Numbered from the stretch's first letter, positions 25,648 through 37,860 are shown. The stretch is DNA of 64,000 nt from Cymbidium sinense (GCA_021442155.1 CM038222.1:23446923-23510922), one strand, 5' to 3'. Translations and numbers: made by a program. The notes: generated by a model from the sequence alone, not told the origin.

Positions 25648-27126
25648 TGGGTTTAGGTATTTTAGTTTTATGGTTTAGTTAAATTTTTAATTTATTTATT
25701 TACTTTAGTTTAGTTAGGGTTTGATGATTTAGGGTTTAGAGTTAGGGTTTAGGGTTTTAGCATTTAGGTTTATGTTTAGTTTGGGTTTATGCTTTAGAGT
25801 TTAGGGTTTAATGTTGGGGTTAGATTTAGATTTAGGTCAGGGCCTGTGGTTTGTGGTTTAGTTTAGGTTTAGTTTTTAGGGTTTAAAGTTTATGAGTTTT
25901 AGTGGATTTAGAGTTTTTAGTTTAGGGTTAAGGTTTTTATTTATTTATTTAGTTTATTTTTTATTTTTTTATTTTATTTTTATTTTTATAGTTTAGGTTT
26001 AGTTTAGGTTTAGTTTTTTATTTTATTTTTATTGATTTATTTATTTATTTTTATTTTTTTTTATTTAGTTTAGATTTTTTATTTTTTAGGTTTTATTTAG
26101 GGTTTAGGGTTATTAGGGTTGGGTTTGGGGTTTAGGATTTAGGATTCTTTAGAGTTGCAGGTTTTAGGGTTTGTATTTTAGGTTTTGTTGAGTTTTGTGG
26201 TTTAGTTTAGGCCTTTTAAATTAAGTAAACCTAGTTTAGGTTTATTTAGTTTATTATTTTATTTTATTTTTATATATTTTATTTTTTATTTTAATTTTGG
26301 TATTTTTTTAGTTTAAGTTTTTTATTTTAGTTTAGATTTTTTCATTTTATTTATTTTATTTTATTTTTTTGGTTTATGTTTAGATTTAAGTTTATTTTTA
26401 GTTTAGTTTATTTTTTTATTTTTATGTTTAGGTTTTATTTTTTATTTTAGTTAGGTTTATATTTTATTTAATTTTGTTTAGGTCTTAAGTTTTTATTTTG
26501 GTTTATTTTATATTTTATTTTTAGTTTAGGTTTAGGTTTATTTTTAGTTTATTCTTTTATTTAGTTTAGGTTTAGGTTTAGGTAGTTAGTTTTAGGTTTA
26601 GGTTTTTTTTTATTTTCATTTAGTTTATTTTAGTTTATTTAGGTTTATTTTATTTTTAGTTTAGGGTTTTGGTTTTTTACTCTTTAAGTTTTATTTAATT
26701 TTTTATTTTTTATTTTAGGTTTTTATTTTATTTATTTATTTATTTATTTTAGTTTAGTTTAGTTTTATTTATTTTATTTTATTTTAATTTTAATTTTATT
26801 TTTTTTCTTTAGTTTTAGGTTTTAATTTATATTTTTATTTTATTTTATTTTGTTTAGGTTTGTTTATTTATTTTATTTTAGGTTTTATTTTAGTTTAGGT
26901 TTTAGCTTTTAGCTTTAGGGTTTAGGGTTTAGGTTTTGGGGTTTAGTTTAGGCTTAGGTTTATGGTTTGGGTGGTTAAAGTGTTTAGGGTTTAGGATTTA
27001 GGGTTTAGGGTCTTAGGGTTTAGGGTTTAAGGTTTTGGGTTTAGGGTTTTCAGGCTTTAGGGTTTAGCTTTTAGGTTTTAGGTTTAGTGTTTAGGTTTCA
27101 GTTTAGGGTTTAGGGTTTTTGGTATA
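25648..27126 (+). repeat. Telomere-like satellite array between modules E and F
   Basis: Post-module TTTAATTTATTTATTTACTTTAG is followed by TTTAGGG variants, a tag near 26218, T-rich DNA, and a TTTAGGG-rich stretch at about 26915-27120. No gene is seen. Confidence 0.8.
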
Positions 27127-27534
27127 TTTTTTTGACAAAAAACAAATTCAGATTCAACATTTCTTTTCGATTTAAATCACCCAAGTAACACTCCAAGTTT
27201 TCTAAGACACAGGTGGTGACATAGATCAAAAATGAGCACTCATAGAGCAAATCAAAAACCATAGATAACTAAAATCATCTCTACTGTAAATACACATTTC
27301 CATAAGCACCAAATCGAAACAACCGTTCTTCGATTTCTTTGTTCTCATCAGAACCACCCTAACCTATTGAGTAGCGGAATCCACCATCATATCCCTGATC
27401 TCTCCCTTCGTCACCACCACGATTGTAACCTCCATCGCTCCTCCTTCCTCCATAACCACCATTTACACACCTCATATCACACCAGATCAAGACTTAGCTG
27501 TTGACTGATGTTCCCCACAAGGTTTTGCCCATTC
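27127..27534 (-). pseudogene. GRP module F: glycine-rich RNA-binding protein fragment
   Basis: On + it reads T7, GACAAAAAACAAATTCAGATTC, the conserved 3' UTR (TTTTCTAAGACACAGGTGGTGACAT), then CACCATCATATCCCTGATCTCTCCC and CACCACGATTGTAACCTCCATCGC. These are the complements of the Gly-rich tail shared by all copies. Part of the tail is deleted near 27460-27490. The RRM end is damaged (minus strand GAATGGGCAAAACCTTG). It joins TTAG repeats at 27535. Confidence 0.7.
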
Positions 27535-29518
27535 TTAGTTTATGCTTAGTTTGGTAGTTAATTTTTTATTTATATTTTAGTTTTTTAGAGGTTTTTTAAG
27601 GTTTAGAGTTTAGGGTTAGGTTTAAGGTTTATGGTTTAGTTTAGGGTTTAGGGTTTTTAGGAATATGATTTTTTTATGGTTTAGGGTTTAGAGTTTAGGG
27701 TTTAGGGATTAGGGTTTTGGGTTTAGGGTTGTAGGTTTAGGGTTTAGGGTTTAGGATTTAGGGTTTAGGGTTTAAGGTTTATTTTTTTAAAATTAAGTAA
27801 ACCTATGGGTTTAGGTTTATTTAGTAAATTTAGTTTATTTTTTATTTATTTATGTTTACATTATTTTTTATTTTATTTAGGTTTTTTTGTATTTATTTTA
27901 TTTAGTTTATTTATTTTACATTTATTTATTTTAGTTTAATTTTTTTTATTTATATTTTTGATTTAGGTTTAGGTTTAGGTTTATTTTTAGTTGAGTTCTA
28001 TTTTTTATTTTATTATTTTTAGTTTATTTTATTTTAGGATTAGGTTTTGATTTTATTTTTTTTAGGTTTACGTTTAGGTTTTATTTTAGGTTTTATTTTT
28101 AGGTTTTATTTTTAGTTTAGATTTTATTTAATTATTTAAGATAGGTTTAAGTTTTGGTTTTATTATTTTAGTTTATTTTATTTAGTTTAGGTTTATTTTA
28201 TTTTATTTTAGATTTTATTTTTTTTAGTTTAGGGTTTAGGTTTTATTTTCATCTCTTTTAGATTTATGTATTTATGAAGTTTTATTTTATTTTAGGCTTA
28301 TTTTATATTTATTTTTATGTTTTTTATTTTATTTATATTTTATTCTTAGGTTTATTTTTTTATCTATTTTTATCATTTATTTTAGTTTATTTTATTTTAT
28401 TTTATTTTAGGTTTAGGTTTAGTAGTTTTATTTTATTTATTTTAATTTATGTTATTTAGGTTTAGTTTATTTAATTTATTTTTATTTGTTTTAGTTTAGG
28501 TTTTAGGTTTTAGTTTTTTGTTTTAGGTTTGGTTTTAGGGTTTATTTAGTTTAGGGTTTGGTTTTATGGTTTGGTTTTTGGGGGTTTAGGGTTTAAGGTT
28601 TAGGGTTAGTTTTATGGTTTAGGGTTTGGTTTTAATTTATTTTATTATGATTTATTTATTATTTATTTTAAAATTAAGTAAATGGTAGTTTAGTTTATTT
28701 ATATTTTTTTTATTTAGTTTATTTTATTTTTATTTTAGGTTTATTTTAGTTATTTAGTTTAGTTTATATTTTTATTTATTTTAATTTAGTTTTTATTTTA
28801 TTTTTTTAGGTTTAGGTTTGTTTTTTTAGTTTAGTTTTATTTTATTTTATTTTAGGTTTAGGTTTTATTTTTTATTTTAGGTTTAGGTTTAGGTTTTTAT
28901 TTTATTTTTTAGGTTTAGGTTTTGGTATTTATTTTTTATTTTTATATTTTATTTTTATTTTGGTTTAGATTTATTTTAGTTTATTTTATTTTATTTAGTT
29001 TAGGTTTAATTTATTTTAGGTTTAGGTTTAGTTTTATTTATTTTATTAGGTTTAGGTTTATTTTATTTTTAGTTTTAGAGTTTTTCTTTTTTTGAGTTTA
29101 GGTTTTATTTTTATTATTTTATTATTTTTTTGGGTTTAGTTTTTATTTTTTTTTAGGTTTTATTTTTTTAGTTTAGTTTAGGTTTTATTTATTTTATCTT
29201 TTTTTTTTTTTATTTTTAGTTTTATTTTCTTTTTTAGGTTTAGGTTTAGGTTTAGTTAATGTTTTTATTTTATTTTTTTAGGTTTTTTTTATTTATTTTC
29301 TTTTAGGTTTTATTTAGTTTTAGTTTCTTATTTAGCTTTTAGGGTTTAGTGGTATTTTTAGTTTAGGTTTTGTGGTTTAGTTTAGGTTTAGGGTTTGTTT
29401 TTTTAGGTTTGGGTTTAGAGTTTATGGTTATAGGGATAGGTTTAGGTTTTTAGGTACATGGTTTTGGCTTTAGGGTTTAGGGTTTATATTTGTTTATGAT
29501 TTTAGTTTAGGGTTTTAG
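27535..29518 (+). repeat. Telomere-like satellite array between modules F and G
   Basis: A TTTAGGG-rich stretch runs from about 27595 to 27785. Tags lie near 27789 and 28671, with T-rich DNA after each, and TTTAGGG variants at about 28520-28640 and 29330-29520. The Phe/Tyr/Leu-rich open frame at 28274-28459 is a translation of TTTTATTTT and is not called as a gene. Confidence 0.8.
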
Positions 29519-29925
29519 TTTTTTTTGAGAACAAATTTAGATTCAACATTTCTTCTTTTGATTTCATCAACTGAATCAAGTTTTCTAAAACGATGATAGA
29601 TAAAAATGAGCACCCATAGAGCAAATCAAAAAACCTAGATAACTAGAACCATATCTACTATAAAGGCATAGTTCCATAACCAGTAGATAGTGTTGGCCAT
29701 GCTTCAGTTTCTCCAGCTCCCATCAGAACCACCTAGGGCTCTCGAGTAGCAAGATCCACCATCATATCCCCGATCTCACCCTCCGCCACCATCATGGTTG
29801 TAACATTCGTCGCTCTTCCCACCTCCATAACCACCACTGACCACCTATCCACCAAAGCACCTCTGATCCCCCACCACCTTCACCTCCATCGAGATCTCAG
29901 CCTATTGTGAAGTTCCTATCTGCTA
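29519..29925 (-). pseudogene. GRP module G: glycine-rich RNA-binding protein fragment
   Basis: A T8 run is followed by GAGAACAAATTTAGATTCAACATTTC, a 3' UTR with small deletions, and AAGATCCACCATCATATCCCCG plus CCGCCACCATCATGGTTGTAAC, complementary to the Gly-rich tail. The RRM end is degraded, ending near GTTCCTATCTGCT. Telomere-like repeats resume at about 29926. Confidence 0.7.
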
Positions 29926-31034
29926 ATGTAGGTTTATGTTTATTAGGTTTTAGGATTTAGATTTATTTTTTAATTTATTTACTTTTAGGTTTAGCTTATT
30001 TTGGGTTTGGTGGGTTAGGGTTTAAGTTTAGGATTTAGGGTTTAGGTTTGAGTTTAGGTTTAAGATTTTTTTATGCTTTAGGGTTTAGTGTTTAATTATG
30101 GTTTAGGGTTTAGGGTTTAGTGTTTTTAGGTTTGGGTTTAGTTTGGGTTTTGGTTTAGGTTTTAGGTTTAGATTTAGATTTATGGTTTTTTAAATTAAAA
30201 CCAGATGTTTTAGTTTATTTAGTTTATTTTAATTTTACTTTTTTTTAGGTTTTTTATTTTGTTTAGTTTATTTATTTTAGTTTAGGTTTCACTTAGTTTA
30301 TTTTAGTTTAGGTTTATTTTATAAGTTTTATTTTTTATTTTATTTTTAGGTTTAGGTTTTTTTTTATTTTTAGTTTAAGTTTAGGTTTTTTATTTTTTTT
30401 TTAGGTTTAGATTTTAGGTTTTATTTTAAGTTTATTTTATGTTTTTTTTTAGTTTAGGTTTAGGTTTATTTTAGTTTATTTTATCTTTATTTAGTTTGTT
30501 TTTTACTTTATTTTAGGTAGTTATTTTAGTTTATGTTTGTTTATTTTATTTTGTTTATTTTAGGTTTAGGTTTTTTTTTTAGTGGGTTTTAGTTTATTTT
30601 ATTTATTTTTAGATTTATTTTGTAGGTTTTTTTTATTTAGTTTTTATTTTATTTTATTTTATTTTATGTTTATTTTATTTTATTTAGGTTTTTTATTTTT
30701 AGATTTATTTTATTTTTAATTCAGTTTAGGTTTTTATTTATTTTATTTTAGTTTAATTTTTATTTTTTTTATTATTTTATTTTTAGGTTTAGGTTTATGT
30801 TTTAGTTTAGTTTTTTTATTTTATTTTATTTATTTATTTTATTTAGGTTTGGGTTTTTTATATATTTTATTTTAGTTTTATTTAGTTTTTAGTTTTGGGT
30901 TTTTTAGGTTTAGGGTTTAGGGTTTAGGATTTAGGGTTTATGGTTTAAGGTTTAAAGTTTAGGTTTAGGGTTTAGGTTTTAGTTTAAGGTTCAGGTTTTA
31001 GTTTAGGGTTTAGTTTAGGGTTTAGGGTTTTTGG
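29926..31034 (+). repeat. Telomere-like satellite array between modules G and H
   Basis: The post-module sequence ATTTATTTTTTAATTTATTTAC and TTTAGGG variants lie to about 30180. They are followed by a tag near 30191, T-rich DNA, and a TTTAGGG stretch at about 30890-31034. No gene is seen. Confidence 0.8.
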
Positions 31035-31112
31035 TTTTTTTTTTTAACAAATAAGAAATTCAGATTCAACATTTCATCTTTTCAATATCATCAACCAAGT
31101 AACAAACAAAGG
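31035..31112 (-). pseudogene. GRP module H, truncated to its 3' UTR end
   Basis: A T11 run is followed by AACAAATAAGAAATTCAGATTC, then AACATTTCATCTTTTCAATATC and CCAAGTAACA. The match ends at the same point as in module B and passes into the same LTR-like sequence. The two truncated modules therefore share one original breakpoint. Confidence 0.7.
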
Positions 31113-31115
31113 TAG

Positions 31116-32895
31116 TGAGGTAATCAAATGACCTCCTTGCAGCTAGCTAAAGCCTTGTGTTCCTGATTATCTAGGCTATATACCCATTACAATTCAATCT
31201 TATATAAATCAACGCATGAATAGAGGAAAGAGAACTCAACATTCATACACTTAAGCTATAAGCACATGTATTTTTTATTTATTTATAACTGATAACACAT
31301 ATTATTATTCATTTATAAGCTTTTGAAAAATACATTTGATTTAATAGTGATAATAGCCACACATATATTAAATTAAATCAACACATTCAAGCTTACATAA
31401 AGGAAATCAATTTTATTTTACTTGATTTTGTAAAGATGGATGCATGAATTCAAATGACATACCAAATTTAACATGATTGGAAAGAGGACAATCAAATATA
31501 AGCATGTGATTCTTTCAACCAAACTAGTTCTTAAGGATAATCAAATCAAATAAGATTATTTAAGCAAACCAAAGCATCTTTTAATTAAGTTTTGATTTGA
31601 TTTAATTTAAAGAGGAGAATAGAATCATCACTGTTTTAAACCCATTCCCACATTAATGATTTGATTTAAGGAAATATAATTAAGTTGATTTTATGGGTAA
31701 ATTAAGTTGAACCCTTAATTAGATGAATTAATTGAAATCATCATTGTTATTTTAAACCCATTCCCACATTAGTGATTTGATTTAATTTAAGGAAATATAA
31801 TTAAGTTGATTTTAGGGTTAATTAAGTTGAACCCTTAATTAGATGAATCAATTATTCTTATATATGTCACCTTAAAGTAATTAACAAATAATTATGAGCC
31901 AACATGATATGCATGGAAAATAAACTTGCAATGATCCTAGGAAATAAAAAGGGGCCTAATGCAATTGGCTCATGATTAATAGTTAATTAGATTAAGACTT
32001 AATTAATTACTCTTATGGTTTTCCCACCCATGTGGACTAACCATAATTTCATTAAACTCCTTTAGGTTATTAAACACCTAAAGATCTACCCCATGATTTA
32101 GTTAATTATGTGATGATTATGATTTCAATTTGATTAAGTGATTTAATTAATTAGAAATCTTAATTAATTTCATTTTAAAAGGGTGAAATGAACTTAAGGA
32201 AAGGGTCCCAACCCTATTCCTTAGTTCACTTAGTTGAACAATGATTAATAAACTAAATTAACCAATTTATTATTGTTCATGGGGATTTATTATTCATTAA
32301 TTAACTTAGTAAGGTAATTAGTCAATTTTCTTATTTAAGTGAGCAATAAATCCCAAGAAAATCATGGGAGGCAAAGTCATCCCATTAAATTAACCCACAA
32401 AATTTGAGATTAATTGCAAGTAATTAAAAAAAAGTAATTAAGCTAATTAATATTTTAATTAAACCTTAATTTCAAAATTAGTTAAGATCATTTTTAATTA
32501 ATTCTCCTCTAGAATACCTTTAAAATGAGTATTTATTTGCATTTTTTTTATTTTTATATGATGTTTTATGATTTTTAGAACTTTCAGCCATTAAAAATGA
32601 TTAATTAAGCCTAATTAAAGCCTAATCCTTTTGGTGCCATGTGGCACGCTAATGCGGCATGCTTTCCATGCGGTGCTGCGATTGGCTACTTAAAACTTAT
32701 CCTCAATGCACATGGCGATGCGATTCTCATCATCCATCTACGATCGGATGGCTATGATTAATCCCAGAGATTAATAGGATTAAATCAAATTGATCTAGCA
32801 GATCTAATCATGACCATCCATTCGATCATGTGGAATGGACGGTTGATCTAACATCACACGAGTGAGGGAGAATGGAGTCCGTATGCCACTGCTCA
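31116..32895 (+). mobile_element. LTR-like block, copy 2 (5' end of a decayed gypsy element)
   Basis: This block of about 1.78 kb matches 2842-4493 from TGAGGTAATCAAATGACCTCC to GAGTGAGGGAGAATGGAGTCC. It is longer than copy 1 for two visible reasons: an extra segment of about 48 bp near 31533-31580, and a tandem duplication of about 112 bp at 31622-31850. It leads into gypsy-type internal DNA on the + strand, so it is best read as the 5' LTR of that element. No matching 3' LTR is present before the array resumes at 43958. Confidence 0.6.
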
Positions 32896-33260
32896 CTTGA
32901 TCCAAGCTTACCCGAGCTTGGATCAACTCCAAAAGGATCCCACACCTTCACAACATCGATTGGAGCCAATCCAATGATCAAGATCACACAAAATGTAAAT
33001 TTTCTTCAAAGATCTCCAACCCATTTTAGCTAAGGATCGATTTTGGAAGCATACCTCATCGGCTCAAGACTAGTTGCTCAACAAGAAGCTTCATCTAGTG
33101 GAAATGAAGCTCAAAACAATTGGATCAATTCCTTGACGTTCTCTAAGGCCATGAACCATGATTTGGAGCTCAATTTTGATGAAGTCCCACCTAAATGCTT
33201 GGGAGATGAATTATTCTTACTAATGAGGCCTAGGAAGGTGCAAAGTTAATTTGAGTTTGA
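32896..33260 (+). other. Leader-like region with one short open frame
   Basis: A short near-inverted pair, CTTGATCCAAGCTT and CCGAGCTTGGATCAA, lies at 32896-32930. A 68-codon frame at 33043-33249 (rich in N, E and L, ending PRKVQS) follows. I do not recognise the product. By position, just inside the LTR-like block, it could be an eroded leader or gag start. There is no family evidence. Confidence 0.35.
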
Positions 33261-34820
33261 TGGAGACATGTGGAAGTTAGGCCAAAATGGGAGTGTCCTA
33301 TTTTGGGATGGATGGGAATGGCATTTTTTTATCGAGGAATAAGCTTGGGAGCTTAAGGATTAGCTGTAGCAGCTCATCTTGGGTAGCCAGGGCTCTAAAG
33401 AATAATTTGTGTGTGTGTTTAAGTGGAAACGAGGGGTGTACCCCTTCAACTCTTGGGATTGGGTTTGGTTTGTCAGTCCACCATCTCAAGGAGTCATGGT
33501 AGGAAGGGAGGAGGTGATTTGGCTTAGCTTGGTTGGTTAAAGGTGTGGAGGTGGCTGCCAAAGAGGAATCATGAGTGTCCTAAGCTTTTCAAATGCTTTA
33601 ATGGGGAGGGTGAGGTGATTTCACCTCTTATGGGTCATGGCCGACCTAACCATCCCATGGGTCATGTTGGGTAGTGACCTAGGTGCCTAGACCATTGAGA
33701 TTAAAGTGGCCAAGGAATGGAAATGTCCACTTACATGGGTGATTTGTCTCATGTGATGTCCTTGACCTAAGGGTAGAATGATTATTTAGCATTGGATTTG
33801 ATTTGGGCAGATTTGAAATGAGCCAAAAGTGGATTTGCCCAAATTTCAAGTCAATTGGAGTTGATTTGGTTAGGTTTGGCTTAATTTGACTCATTTAAGT
33901 CAAGTTGGGTTAGGTTGGGTAAAGTTGACCAATTGGTCAAATTGGGTCAAACCAAGGGTTGGGTTTAGTTCATATGATCATTTGGGATGTTTTGGTTTAA
34001 TTGGTTTGGTTTAGTTTGGCTTAGATTTATTTTGGCTCATTTGAATTCATTTCAAATGGGTTAAGTTGACCAATTTGACCAAATTGGCCAAATTATTGGG
34101 TTGAGTGTTGGTTTGGGTTTTGTTGACCAATCAAAGATGATTGTAGGCTTTTGTTTCAATTAATTTGGATTTTATTTTGATTTAGGCCAACTTGAACCTT
34201 TAGGTCAAATTGGGCTAAGTAGGTCAATTGGGTTCAATCCAATCATGGCTTTGTTAAGTTCAACAATCAATTTGGAATGAACTTAAGCCATTGGTTGCAA
34301 TCAATTTGGTTTATATTTTGATTTGACCCAATTTGTCTTTAAGTAAATTTGGGTCAACTTGGGTCAAGAGCCAATTGGGTTTGGTTTGACTCATAAAGGT
34401 CAAGTCATATTCAAATAGATTTTGATTTTGTATGAATCATTAAAAGGGATTTGGATTAGGAAATTTGGCTAGGTTCATATGGGTTAAGGGTTGACTTGTC
34501 AAATGAGGTTAACTTTTGACCCAATTTGTGACAATTGATCAACCTAGGTGATCAACAATCATCATGAGAGTTTTGATGGGCTTGGTTCAATCTAATTTTG
34601 ATCAGATTAGAACTTGGCTCAAATAGGTCAAATTGGCTACTTTGGGTCAAGTGGACCAATTTGGTTTAGTTGGCTTGATTTTGGGTTGAGTTTGATTTAG
34701 TTGAGTTTATATATAGATTTGGGATTGATATATAAAAATTGTACTTGGGTTCAAATGGGTTTTGGTTCATTTGAACATTTCAAGATTAAGTTGGATTTGA
34801 CTTTGGTTGATTTGGGTTTG
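33261..34820. other. Unrecognised T/G-rich element DNA with TTGGGTCAA motifs
   Basis: No coding frame of known type is found. The DNA is dominated by variations of TTGGGTCAAATTGG, GACCAATTTGACCAAATTGG and GGTTTGGTTTAG, which gives a semi-repetitive texture. Because it lies between the LTR-like block and gypsy pol on the same strand, it is probably the untranslated or decayed gag part of that element, but no gag motif could be seen. Confidence 0.4.
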
Positions 34821-35310
34821 GCTTGATGATTGTAGATTTCATTTATATTTGTGAATACTATTGAAGGTATGATTGATTCATGAGAAAATCAATTGAATTT
34901 GGGTTTTGGAATGAAGGAATTTGGCCAAGTCCTGTTGGTCATGTGGCTTAGGTTTGAATTTTGATTTGGTTTGATTTAGTTTTGATGATTTAAATGTATA
35001 TTTCATTTAAATTTGTGAAGATGATTAAAGATATGATTGATTTGTGAGAAAATCAATTGAGTTTGACTTGATTTGGATTAAGATTTGGCTAAGTCCATGG
35101 GATTGGTCATATGGCTTAGGAAGGGTTTTGATTTAATTTGATTTAGTTTGATTTATTTTGATTTAGTTTTGATCATTTAAATGAGATTTGATATTTAGAA
35201 TATGATTGAAGATATAAATTGATTATGAGAAAATCAATTGATTTTGGATTTGATTAAGATTTGGCTAAGTCCATGGGATAGGTATGGCTTATGAAGGGTT
35301 TCAAGTTTGG
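34820..35310 (+). repeat. Three imperfect tandem repeats, about 160-190 bp each
   Basis: Each unit contains GATGATTTAAATG..ATTTCATTTA, then GAAGATATGATTGATT.GTGAGAAAATCAATTGA, then AAGATTTGGCTAAGTCCATGGGAT..GGTCATATGGCTTAGG. Units begin near 34824, 34984 and 35170. They are embedded in the presumed internal region of the gypsy element. Confidence 0.7.
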
Positions 35311-36890
35311 ATTTCATCAGGGGATTCAATTATTTTTCTTTCGAATTTGAGTTTGGATTTGGATTTGAATTTGATGTTTGAATTGAACTTGAGGTTTAGT
35401 TTGAGAAGGAAAACATGGATTGGATTTGAGTTGTAGGGTTGGTGGATTATCCTAATCAAAGCATAAATAAATCCTATGGTTAACCCTTTAGTTAAGTGTT
35501 TACCTAATTGTTAGAAGTGTCTTATCACTAGGGAAGTCTTAGTGTTTAGAAGACTCCTAAGTCTAAGATTGGAAGATTGAATCTACACTCCAAAAGTGAG
35601 GTCAACAGGCCTTAGGCTCCATAGTGTTACCCTTGGAGATAGATGATTGAAAGACCGAAGCCAAGTTTCAATTATAGATACATCTTTTAACACTTTGTTT
35701 GGGAGAACATGGATACATGAGAACAACATAGTTTTATTTTCTACATTAGTGTTTTTGTGAGAGGTGGGATCATCTACTATGTTAAAGGAGATCTCAAGCC
35801 ATTTATAGTTCATGTGGTTTATATATGAGGATGCTTACTACCTCCCTCAAAATCAACAAGTCTATTCTTGAACTTGGAAAATGTTTATAAATAAAAGAAA
35901 AATAAAAGAAAAAGAAAAGAAAGAAAAAGAAAAAAGAAAAGAAAACATAAAATGAAAAGAAAATAAAAGGGAGCAAAAATAGACTTGGAGGAGGAAGGAG
36001 CTAACATTAGATTCCACCCAGCTCATTAATCTCAACATATGGGTAGGATGACCTAACCTCCACCAAGAGGAAGAGGCCAAGGGTAGTCTAGGGTGGAAAA
36101 CCTCCTTATTGGCCACCTAGTTTAAGATATGTCCCCTACTGAGTACACTATCCATATAGACTAAAATCTAGTTCATAGGATGAGTCTTATATGATTAGCA
36201 CACCAGAAACTCTTCCCAAGTAGTGATTCCCATGGAGGTGACACTTGAGCTACAACGATGAAGACCGGCTCCAAAGCAAAGCATAAGTGTATCCAAGTCT
36301 ATATGTGAAATAGTTAGGCATCAATTTTGAACCTTAGCTCTAACCCCACTTTCCTCTCAAAAAGCTGAGTGTTTGGTAGTTAAGGAAGCCCCTAAGTCAT
36401 CATAGGTGTGAAGACTCGGAGGTTCTTTTTGGAAGCATCATCCTCGAGTTAAGAAGTTGATGTAGAACTTGAGGATGTTTCATTTAAAAATTTAATAGAA
36501 TTAACTTTTGATTGGTACTTATCTTGTGTTCATAATTTCACTAAGAAAGGATTAATCCCACATACTTAGTCAAAGCAGTACTACTTTGAAAGAATAAGAA
36601 CAAATGCAAAAGCTCTCAATCAAAGACTGGACTGGTATAGTGGGTCCGACGATGATGACTATTGTCAAGGTCATCACTAATCATTTGGAATCGATAGGTT
36701 CTTTTCAAATCATATTAACTCATATGAGGAGTTGTGCTTAGAAACTGATGATCAAGATGATTTTGAAGTCAAAGATGCACCACTAGAGTTTGAAGAAGAG
36801 ATCAAGTCAACCATGATGAGCTCAAGAAATCAACTTAGGAAAAGAAGAAGATCCACACCCGTCATACATCATTTCTTTATTGAATGAAAT
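35311..36890. other. Unrecognised internal element DNA with a polypurine tract
   Basis: No protein family is recognised. A purine-rich stretch (A/G almost only, AAAGAAAAAGAAAAGAAAG type) spans about 35884-35975. It produces a Phe/Ser-rich open frame on the minus strand that is a composition effect. Positions 36730-36890 contain acidic coding-like DNA (GAAGAAGAGATCAAG, then a stretch resembling the segment just before RT), which suggests the pol frame begins upstream of 36891. Confidence 0.4.
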
Positions 36891-37860
36891 TGAAACCAAT
36901 GAAATTGAAACCAATGAAATAGTTAGGCTATTGATTGAGTTTAAGGACTACTTTGCATGGAGTTATGAAGATGTTTGGATTGGCTCTTGATGTAGCAGTC
37001 CATAAACTAGCAATAGAGCTTACTGCTAACCTATCAAGCAAGCTCCTAGATGCATTCAATTAGGCATAGAATAATAGGTCATTTTTGAAGTCAAGAAACT
37101 GATCGATGTGGGCTTCATCTAGAAAGAAATATACCCTACTTGGTTAGCTAGCATCATCTCGGTTAAGAAAAAGAATGGCCAAATTCACATATGTGTTGAT
37201 TTTAGGATTTAAATAAGGCATGTCAAAAAGACAAATTTTCACCAATGAGTTGATGGTAGACATTGCCTCATCTCATAGTCTTCTTTCATGGATGGCTCAT
37301 ATGGATATAACCAAATAAAGATGGTTCTTGAAGATGAAAGAAACAGCTTTTAGAACCCCAATCAAAATGTTACTATAAGGTCATGCCTTTCTTAAAATGT
37401 CATTGCTACATACCGGCTATGAATTGAATCTTCAATGAACTCATTTATCATCAGGTTGAGTGCTATGTTGATGATCTTGTGATCAAAAGTAGAAAAGGAA
37501 GACCATCTCTTTAACTTGAGAGTAGTTTTGAAATAGTTAAGATAATTTAACCTAAAATGAACCCTGAAGTGTTTATTTGAGTAGCTTCATGAAAATTCCT
37601 TGTTGTTAACACCAAGGAATTGTTAATCGATCTGAGAAGATCAAGGTGATATTAGAAATGCCACCCCTAAAAGTTTAACTCAACTTGATCATTCCAAGGT
37701 TGGCATATCTAAGATGCCTTATATCTAACCTATCGAAGATGTCACCATTCTCAACATTTGTCAAAAGGATGCCAAGTTCAAGTGGGATGATAAGTGTGAG
37801 CATGCCTTTGAAGACATCAAGCATTACCTGATGATGTTGCTAGTTCAAGCTGCTCATACT
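36891..37860 (+). pseudogene. Ty3/gypsy reverse transcriptase remnant
   Basis: Pieces in shifted frames give LLNEIETNEIVRLLIEFKDY, YFAWSYED, LDVAVHKLAI, FEVKKLIDVGFI, YPTWLASIISVKKKNGQIHI and CVDF, and then the catalytic box C-Y-V-D-D-L-V-I-K at 37461-37487. These are the standard fingers and palm motifs of plant Ty3/gypsy RT, in the correct order. The segment after the YVDD box is very eroded up to about 37720. A direct repeat (GAAATTGAAACCAAT, twice) lies at about 36887-36918. Frameshifts and stops occur every 50-100 bp, so no RT could be made. Confidence 0.8.

Noticed and set aside
28274..28459. Hydrophobic Phe/Tyr/Leu-rich open frame that looks like a membrane protein
   Set aside because: It is a translation of TTTTATTTT-type satellite DNA. 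It has no start context or family match, and equivalent units elsewhere lack the frame.
35862..36116. Phe/Ser-rich minus-strand frame
   Set aside because: It is mostly the complement of a polypurine tract; there is no protein-like character outside it.
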